Origin: Liolophura sinensis
Taxonomy: Eukaryota > Mollusca > Polyplacophora > Chitonida > Chitonidae
Length of the DNA stretch: 64,000 nt
Assembly (NCBI RefSeq): GCF_032854445.1
Contig: NC_088306.1
Coordinates: forward strand, 7,873,924 to 7,937,923
Direction: 5' to 3'
The stretch's first letter is position 1. Every line of letters starts with the position of its first letter. The translations under genes were made by a program, and so were the position numbers. The notes beneath the pieces were generated by a model that was given only the letters and a program-made list of their open reading frames with translations, had not been told where the DNA came from and searched no databases. Below, in pieces: positions 57,115-64,000 of the stretch.

Positions 57115-57450
57115 GTCTTCTCTTTGCATTGTTTTGATGTGATTGCATGTTGTGACAACACAGCATTTTGAGTATTTATAGACCGGTGACGTCTAATTAA
57201 ATTACAGTTAACATTGTTACATTTTTTTTACCTAATTCTGGTTAAGCCATCAAGCGAGAAGACGTGTAATTTGCTGCTGTTTATGCACTTACACGAACAG
57301 TTAGAATACAACCCGAAATGAAGTAAACTGACAAGAGGCCGTATTTCACTGATTACGTGTGACCATTTGTCAGCTATCACTCTGTCATTGCTGTCCTGGT
57401 TTTACTCTCTGTGCTGTAGGTATTTAATTATATTCAACATATTCAGCTTC
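57115..57450 (+). repeat. Dispersed repeat C, most complete copy
   Basis: 'tttgcattgttttgatgtga', 'gaccggtgacgtctaattaa', 'gaacagttagaatacaaccc', 'cgtatttcactgattacgtg' and 'tgtcctggttttactctctg', in order over about 330 bp. Confidence 0.7.
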
Positions 57451-58518
57451 TGACATGGTCTTACCGAATTATCCACCAACCAGTCTTTCACAGAATCCTG
57501 CTCCGACTATTGTTTTTTGTTTTGCAAATTTTCAAGCAAGAAGAGATGTATTTTGACACGGGGTATTGGCCAAAGCTGTATAACTAGCTTTGTCTAAACA
57601 TGACTTCAGGGGTCTAATTGTGCAAAGTCCGTGAAGTATTTAACTCACCTGGAACAAGGTTGCATAGTAATGAGTCAGACAACATCTCGGAAGCCTTGGA
57701 AATCAAGAAGGCATGCTAATGTCATCCAACCTAAGCTTCAATGAAGCATAGCCACGCACTTAATAAGAGATTGTTGTCCTCAGAAAGTGTGAACATCACA
57801 GCAAGTCTAACTCTTCCAAAGGAAATAAGTCACAGTAACGAAAGAGACAGGTAATTATTAAACTGCTAAAGGAGGATGGCTCACTTAGTATCTGAAGGCC
57901 TGCTGGAAAAATTTCTTCTTAACTTCGTGACAAAATCTGCAAGAAATGCTACATTCGTCAGCATCCTAAGGGATGCCAAATTAACATTTATTCGGTGATC
58001 ATCGATATCTCTAATTTATTTACTGATATCGCTAATTTATTTCTCGGTGTCCCTATTTTTTGATAAAACGTTAAGTTGGCCCTTTATGGTAGTCACAGTA
58101 TAAATAAGTTTATTCGGGTCATAAATGTATGGGTTCACATATCAACAATAACACAAATTGGACGGGTTGCTATGTTTTTCATGATTTTGGCCACATGTGT
58201 TGTCACCTAAGTACAATGCAAAACAGAATACAAACTGCAGATGAACGATCCACCATACCATTCTACAATCGCCACCACTGGCATAAGGCTATGGGGTGAA
58301 GGACAAACGTTTTGTAATCTGACTGCAGCATTAGTGTAACTATAAACGAGCTTTAGTACAGCAATAAACGATTAGAGAGCGATATCAACATTCCCTATAA
58401 CAGTAATGTCGAGGTGAAGCGTGTACATTTTATTCACGTATAAAAGAAATGCTATTTCATTCCCAAGAGAAAACAGGTGGGAATATTAAAATGATATGAA
58501 GGATATGAGACCGTATAT
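57451..58518. other. No supported gene
   Basis: Nothing recognised. Confidence 0.35.
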
Positions 58519-58519
58519 T

Positions 58520-58880
58520 CATCCTTTTGAATCAGATCGCCACGTTGGATATATGAAAAATTTCAAATAAGGCCCAATGAGATACATATTTTATTGTGGA
58601 CAACTTATATACTATCATGATACACGATTTGAAAATTAATTTCAATCATTCGCCCAAAACATACCTTGCACCTTTCCAGTAACATCGGGAAATGTTGTCC
58701 GCTTCAGCACGATTCCTCCCTATTTTCATACTGTATATATTTTCTTAGTTCTTTGGTGGTTTTGGGAATTGGCCTTGCGATTGTTGAACATCCATCATGG
58801 TTGACGGCTGATATACGAATGTCTCTTTCAACGCATAGACCCAATGGTTCTGGTAATATTCATTTGCCTGTTGTGTGATT
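58520..58880 (+). repeat. Dispersed repeat D
   Basis: 'gatcgccacgttggatatat', 'tattgtggacaacttatata', 'cccaaaacataccttgcacc' and 'gttgacggctgatatacgaa'. The 70-codon frame inside is repeat-derived. Confidence 0.7.
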
Positions 58881-59320
58881 ATTAAAGTCAATAAATTCAA
58901 ATAATAGGTATGTCAGTCTTGAGTGAAACCGTCTTTTTCAAGGCATAGTTTTTTAATGTGGCTATCCCCCGATAAATTCAGCAGAGATCGCTCAATGTTA
59001 CTAGTCCCGGAGTGTAGAACTCATGGTACTAAATAATACACACAGAAAAGTAATCTATGTGTCATCATCAAAGATAGACCAATACGATAAAGTACGTGTA
59101 GCTCAAGAACAAACATGAGCAAGCCTATCCGGTTATTTATGACATTTGTGGTTTGAACTTACGTTGCAACTGATCAGGATTACGACATATTTAAAACAAA
59201 ACAGCTGACATTCCCAATACTGTGACAACAGCAAAGTCTAACAGATCCACGGTGCTCCTTTTATTTACCTATTGATCGCCTGATTATATTTGTAGCTAAA
59301 CTAAATTGATTTATTTTCCA
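58881..59320. other. No feature recognised
   Basis: Nothing supported. Confidence 0.35.
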
Positions 59321-59322
59321 TG

Positions 59323-59465
59323 TATTTGATTGGCGTTTTACGCCGTACTCAGAATATATAAGGATTGTGGAGGAAGCCAATTATCATCCCAAGGTTGCTG
59401 CCAGATTTTCGCACGTATAACCGGAGCTCATAAGCAACGCACAAACCACTAGGCCACGGAGACCT
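59323..59465 (-). repeat. SINE-A, internally deleted
   Basis: 'gtatttgattggcgttttac', then 'ccaaggttgctgccagattt' and 'ccactaggccacggagacc'; the GC-rich centre is missing. Confidence 0.7.
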
Positions 59466-60246
59466 TCGCCGACACAATGAAAACACCCGTTAAATTTATA
59501 TCACTGCTTTACCCTCACAGAGTCCAAGGAGTTTATTCTTATCAATCATATTTATGATCTGGACCAACATAATTTCCACGCGGGAGGACGGAATTCGAAA
59601 CTGCGTGAAAATGACCCGATAAAAAATAAAAACTAATTTGAAGACTAACGCAACGTGTTCGCCTGCAGTGCACATTCTCTGTCACGCTACACTGATAGTT
59701 CAACCCAAACATGTGCTCTATTTATTTTTATTCCTTAACCAAACGCATGTTTACAACTGACAGATCTTAAGAGTTCTTTTGATCTTCAAAACGTTTTTCG
59801 TTCCTGATTTCATCGCGGAAAGGAATATTTTATAATATAAAAGACTGATAGCATAGAGAGAATACCCAGAGCAGCTGCGACACCGGCCCTTATATCAAAT
59901 CAGTACAACGCCCGCGCGTGCTTATGCCACATACTACACAGTTACCCTTATAACAAGGAAGGGTTGGGAATGCCGGCCTGCCTTATCCCACCTCAACTAC
60001 GTTGAATGAACTCGAAATAAGGCATTCTTCCGCCAGTTTTAACACACATCTCCTATATTAGTGCTACCCAACACATTTTGTCGTTTATACGTCCAGACTC
60101 CGCGTATTTTTCCTGTAAAAACACATTTCAGTCTGACATGGGGATTAGGCCACTTGTCTTGGAAATAGCAGCGATTAACATCCCCCAATCCACCTTGATT
60201 GGCAACAGCCGTACTCATGATCTTGAGGGATCAATAGGTCATCAAC

Positions 60247-60249
<3 letters not shown>
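59466..60249. other. No supported gene; short repeat C trace near 59850-59885
   Basis: 'gcatagagagaatacccaga' resembles the repeat C module at 53020. Nothing else. Confidence 0.35.

Positions 60250-60320
<71 letters not shown>
60250..60320. repeat. (AT)n microsatellite
   Basis: 71 bp uninterrupted; creates false Tyr-Ile proteins. Confidence 0.95.
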
Positions 60321-60321
<1 letters not shown>

Positions 60322-60786
60322 TTAGTGTCCACAGGTTGTACTCTCCAGATACAAATCTTTGTTTACAACAACGAAGTGACCAGTATATGTGCGTGACACG
60401 ACTGATGATTATCAAATATGATCGATTATCATTATGCTGAATCGATCACAGACGCAAGCAATGCGCACTGCAGCCGAAGGCCACAATTGGTGCATTAAAA
60501 GGCAAGGCTGTTAGAGGCAAAACACTGACGGTGAAAGATATTTGGACAAAAGTTGTCGTCTGATGGGAGACATGTGCATGTGACATGTACAACAGGCATG
60601 GCTGGCATGCAATACATGGACAGAAATTCTAAGTGAATAGACGGAATTAAGGGTATGTATATTTGAGATTTGCTACAAAATAATTCCAAGATGGGCTTTA
60701 CGGACCATACTCTCAGAGTTTAGGAACTCAGACCCTTACAAAAAGTTTTTTCAACTTTAATCATGACACGGAATGTTGGAATATAA
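60321..60786. other. No feature recognised
   Basis: A minus-strand 64-codon frame (60495-60689) without a domain. Confidence 0.35.
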
Positions 60787-60922
60787 GAGTCAAGTCCGAC
60801 ATTCATATACCATTCGTAGTCCGTAAAAGGCGTTCCAAGTCGATAATCACAAGATCCATTTCCAAAACAACGTTTAGCACTAACTTCCAAAGACAAAGGT
60901 ATGTAAGAAATTATACAAATAA
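60787..60922 (-). other. Exon-like block, copy 2
   Basis: The minus strand reads ICIISYIPLSLEVSAKRCFG then NGSCDYRLGTPFTDYEWYMN and VGLD, a signal-peptide-like hydrophobic run before a Cys-containing stretch. It aligns with 46225-46362 at about 88-90% nucleotide identity. An acceptor-like 'tacctttgtctttggaag' lies in the block. The two flanks differ from copy 1, so the shared unit is short and defined. Confidence 0.4.
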
Positions 60923-61749
60923 GAAATAAAGACAACAATGTCTTTGATAGAAATTGTTTAAGAGCTGCTTGGAAATATAAAATTAATCAGTGGGTTTATA
61001 ACTGCATGCCAACAATGATCATCGAAATTGTAGTTTTTAAAAACGGAGTTTCGGTTTAAAGATGTGACCAGTTTTTTTTGTAACAGCCGTTTACAATTAA
61101 ATTTCCCATGATTCAGTTCACAATTTCCACCCAAGAACTTAGCATATTTCTCTACCAGATGGTGCGAGCTTCTACAGATGACGTAACATGTGCACTGTGC
61201 TGTGGAGACTAGCTGTAGGGAAGTCGCACACTTCTAGCTAATGGGTTTCTCATATTACAGACTAATATAATCTGTTATATCGGTCCCAGGATAAATTAAT
61301 CAGACTCTCACAGCTTACATTCTACGTGCACTTGCTAACAAATTCTCTGGGGAAAGTGGATATTGTTCAACTCCATCTTGCTATTATATCATAGAAAAAA
61401 GTAACATATACAGGTGTATACAGATTTATGATTTATATAGATTTATGAGTTCCTTATGACCAGCATAGATTACGCTGTGCGATATAGGAGTGTTGGCATG
61501 AATCGGAATAACTGTGTTAATAAATTATTAACAGCTTTCATAATAAAATGTCTTGCAGTTAAATTGAAGCATAATTTCCTTGCAGAGATTTGGATATGTC
61601 CAAAATCTTTACCAAACTAATAATTCAGAAGATTTTGTTGCCACCTTCTCGACGTACTGAGGCCACCTCCAAACAATCAGTTCATATATCCTGCCATTCT
61701 TGAAATCCCGCTCATAATAAGCACGCTCGGCGCTTCAGGGCCTGACGAG
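60923..61749. other. No feature recognised
   Basis: Nothing supported. Confidence 0.35.
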
Positions 61750-61948
61750 TTCACGCTGATATCGGCAAGACAGGTGGAAGCTCTCGTAAACTACTGTAGG
61801 TAAAAGACGTGATTTTACGTTAGGTGTCAACCTCACCGTGGAGTTGACAAACAGATGTGTATTCAATTTAGCAACTACGTTAAGATAACGTCTTTTATCT
61901 ACGTTAGTTGGCGAGAGCTTCCACCTGTCTCACCGATATCTCCGTGAA
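61750..61948. repeat. Long hairpin, 61-bp arms, 77-bp loop
   Basis: Arms 61750-61810 and 61888-61948 match at 52 of 61 positions, including the uninterrupted run gacaggtggaagctctcg. The loop holds its own short stem (gtcaacctc / gagttgac). It could be a MITE, a fold-back repeat or a transcribed hairpin. No target duplication is obvious and no second copy is seen in the window. Confidence 0.75.
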
Positions 61949-62284
61949 ATTGCGAGACCCATGAAACACAGATTGGACTTATAAAGTCAGATTCCATATG
62001 TGGCGTTGATGACCTTTTCACCCCTTTGAGGTCATGTATACGGCTAATGACAATCAATGTGCATTGTGAGATGTTAATCTCTGCGAGTTACAAGTGGTCT
62101 AATCCCCGTGTCAGGCTGAAATGTGTTTTTTTTTTTACGTGAAAAATACGCGTAGAGTGGGCGTATAGATGTGTGTCAAAATTTAGCGTAGTTGAAGCAG
62201 GGTAAGGTGGACCTGCGTTACCAACCTTTTCTTTTTTGTAAGGGTATAAGGTAGCATGTGGCATAGTCATGCACTGCTGATCTA
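61949..62284. other. No feature recognised
   Basis: Nothing supported. Confidence 0.35.
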
Positions 62285-62415
62285 CTGTTTTGATTCACTG
62301 GCTTGTGAGCGACGACAATGTGACTGATGTCAAATTGTCACATATAACAGGTGAAATACGGCCTTATTAATGCAGCGCCTCTGAGCATATAATATTCTGA
62401 ACGAAATTTAGGGGT
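62285..62415 (-). repeat. Dispersed repeat C fragment
   Basis: 'gagcgacgacaatgtgactg', 'caaattgtcacatataacag' and 'gtgaaatacggcct' match the minus copies. Confidence 0.5.
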
Positions 62416-63107
62416 AAAATATAAAAGTAGTATTTTGACTTTCTCCTTTGATTCTCAGCAAAGGTAATATGTCAGGTACAGGTCTGTACGTGGTGTGTCG
62501 CGCACATGTACATAGTGAGTGGGTAGAGATGTCTACTGTCTTGTGGGGTGTGTCGCCTTTGAACCACACGGTTAATATTCTATTGTTGAGACTAATCATG
62601 TCACCGCTGTGATATAATGCGGATTATGATGAAAAGAAAGGAAGGGAAGGCAATGGGGTATGTTTACTGGAGACGTGACTGATGTATGAAGGCTTGAGAA
62701 AAGAATTCTTATTATTTGGTCAGCTTTACACCTGACCAAAACTAATACGTAACTTGTGCGCAATTTTGACAAAAGCAAACCACGCTGGGTTACAGGTAGA
62801 CCTGAATAAAATGTCTATACTTGTGGAAAGATATATTACACATCGGAAGTTTCATATGAAGTAAATTTTCCCTGTACACATTTGTTTCCCTATACAAAAA
62901 CAGTGATGCTTTAAAATTTTGCTTGAGTTGTACTTCTGTTCATTGTAGTTTTGGGTATTTTTACAGTGGTGTGTTGTGTTCTTTATAGCTTTGAACAGTG
63001 CCAGAAAGGATCGTTGCTCTGGCAGCATGCTCATGATTGGTTATAAATGACTCCACACCTTTTTTGTTGGAATATGTGGATGTCTTGTGGGAGTTAGAGG
63101 CTCTGTG
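62416..63107. other. No supported gene
   Basis: Short minus-strand frames without domains. Confidence 0.35.
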
Positions 63108-63570
63108 TGTCTCGTCTCTCAGACTGATTCGGCTATTTTTGCTGACGACACAAAACAAATTAAACAAAATTAGAGCGTAAATCGATGAGCGGGGAAGTCA
63201 TCCCAGTTTGTTTTGAGGCTATTCCTGGAATATGCGGGCACAAAGTGTAACAAGGCAACCAATCAGAGTGTCGCTTTTTTTTTCCGCGGTTTGGGCGTCT
63301 GTTCTTTCTCTGACGAAAACAAATGCCCGCGTCTGCCTACCGTATTCCCAAGAGATCAGGCATTTGCTCGCTCTTCATCTCGATTCTAGGAGTTCTCATT
63401 CCCCAGGAGTCCGCTGATAAAACCGACTGGATCCGTTAAGCCTTGCGCCCGCGAGCAGAGGACGGCCGTCTGTTTGGCTTGCCATTGCACTCACTCAAGG
63501 CAAGAGTGACCTGGCGATCAATAAGTATCAATAAGTATTGGCCAGGAGAGTGTCCGATGTTACGTTAGGC
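63108..63570 (+). repeat. 450-bp direct repeat, copy 2
   Basis: Partner of 52184-52648, same orientation, 10.9 kb away. CCAAT at 63259-63263 is at the equivalent position, followed by a T run and ccgcgg. Confidence 0.8.
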
Positions 63571-64000
63571 AATCTACATCATATTTTAACGTATTTTTAT
63601 GTCCCACTGTACCTGTGGTAGGAATACAGAAGACGAGTACCCACAAAACCTGTTATATGCATTTAAACACGGAAGCCTCAACAACCTTAAAGAAGATTTT
63701 GTAAATCAAAGGTGCCGCTTGGTATCAAAGACTTGGAATGGAAGGCTGATGTATACATCTCTACGCATGTCGACAGGAGATTGTCATCTGGTGTCTGACT
63801 CGAAAAAATATCAATTATTTTCTCAAAGGCACTAAATCAGTCGTCTCATACTCTATTGACACATTTCCATATGTGCTTAATTGCACCATTTAAAGGATGG
63901 TGAGAAATTGTTAGAATTAAACTGCGATGTCGTAACTACTTAACCAAAAACAGTCGGGTTTGACATATAGGCATTATAATCACTTGTCCAAAAGAGGGCG
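63571..64000. other. No supported gene
   Basis: A 78-codon frame (63599-63835) begins 30 bp after the direct repeat (MSHCTCGRNTEDEYPQ). No domain or homologue recognised; chance is likely. Confidence 0.3.

Overview
This 64 kb window looks like repeat-rich, AT-rich nuclear DNA from an invertebrate animal, most likely a mollusc. No gene with an intact multi-exon structure can be read in it. The mollusc assignment rests on two high-copy tRNA-derived SINE-like repeats that I recognise from molluscan genomes. One ('SINE-A' here) has a TTTA-rich tail, a 'ttttacgccgtactcaagaa' core and a 'tggctcagtcggttagcgcg' head. The other ('SINE-E') has a gagtgagtga tail and a 'ggtttaacgtcgtactta' core. Long (TA)n runs, Tc1-like transposases and a Ty3/gypsy-type LTR element fit the same picture. 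The species cannot be fixed from sequence alone.

Layout. 1-1660 is a visibly GC-richer, tightly packed run of three decayed plus-strand ORFs (mobile- or virus-like cassette, truncated by the window edge). 1.7-24 kb is mostly non-coding, with many SINE fragments, minisatellites (46 bp at 2.1 kb, 31 bp at 4.1 kb, 27 bp at 8.4 kb, 90 bp at 9.2 kb) and three perfect CRE octamers at 13.5 kb. 24163-30316 is a nearly complete minus-strand LTR retrotransposon: two 1017-bp LTRs differing at about four positions, a GTAC target duplication, a tRNA-Pro-type primer site, a polypurine tract and a gag-protease-integrase-RNase H reading frame. 31-41 kb holds copies of two undefined dispersed repeats (C and D), a broken Tc1-like transposase at 35.2 kb and a promoter-like patch near 40.9 kb. 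41672-42813 is a second Tc1-like element with clear inverted ends. 44-49 kb has a SINE-E with a 15-bp target duplication and a SINE-A split next to inverted GC-rich modules. 52-64 kb has a 450-bp direct repeat in two distant copies, a decayed secreted-type gene at 56.2-57.1 kb, an exon-like block shared with 46.3 kb and a 61-bp-arm hairpin at 61.8 kb.

The best candidate for something unusual is the LTR element. Its integrase lies upstream of RNase H, the Gmr1-like order within Ty3/gypsy, and the catalytic part of reverse transcriptase is missing while the frame stays open. It may therefore be a recently mobilised, RT-less element moved in trans. Next in interest are the packed ORF cassette at the left edge, the decayed gene at 56 kb and the duplicated exon-like block.
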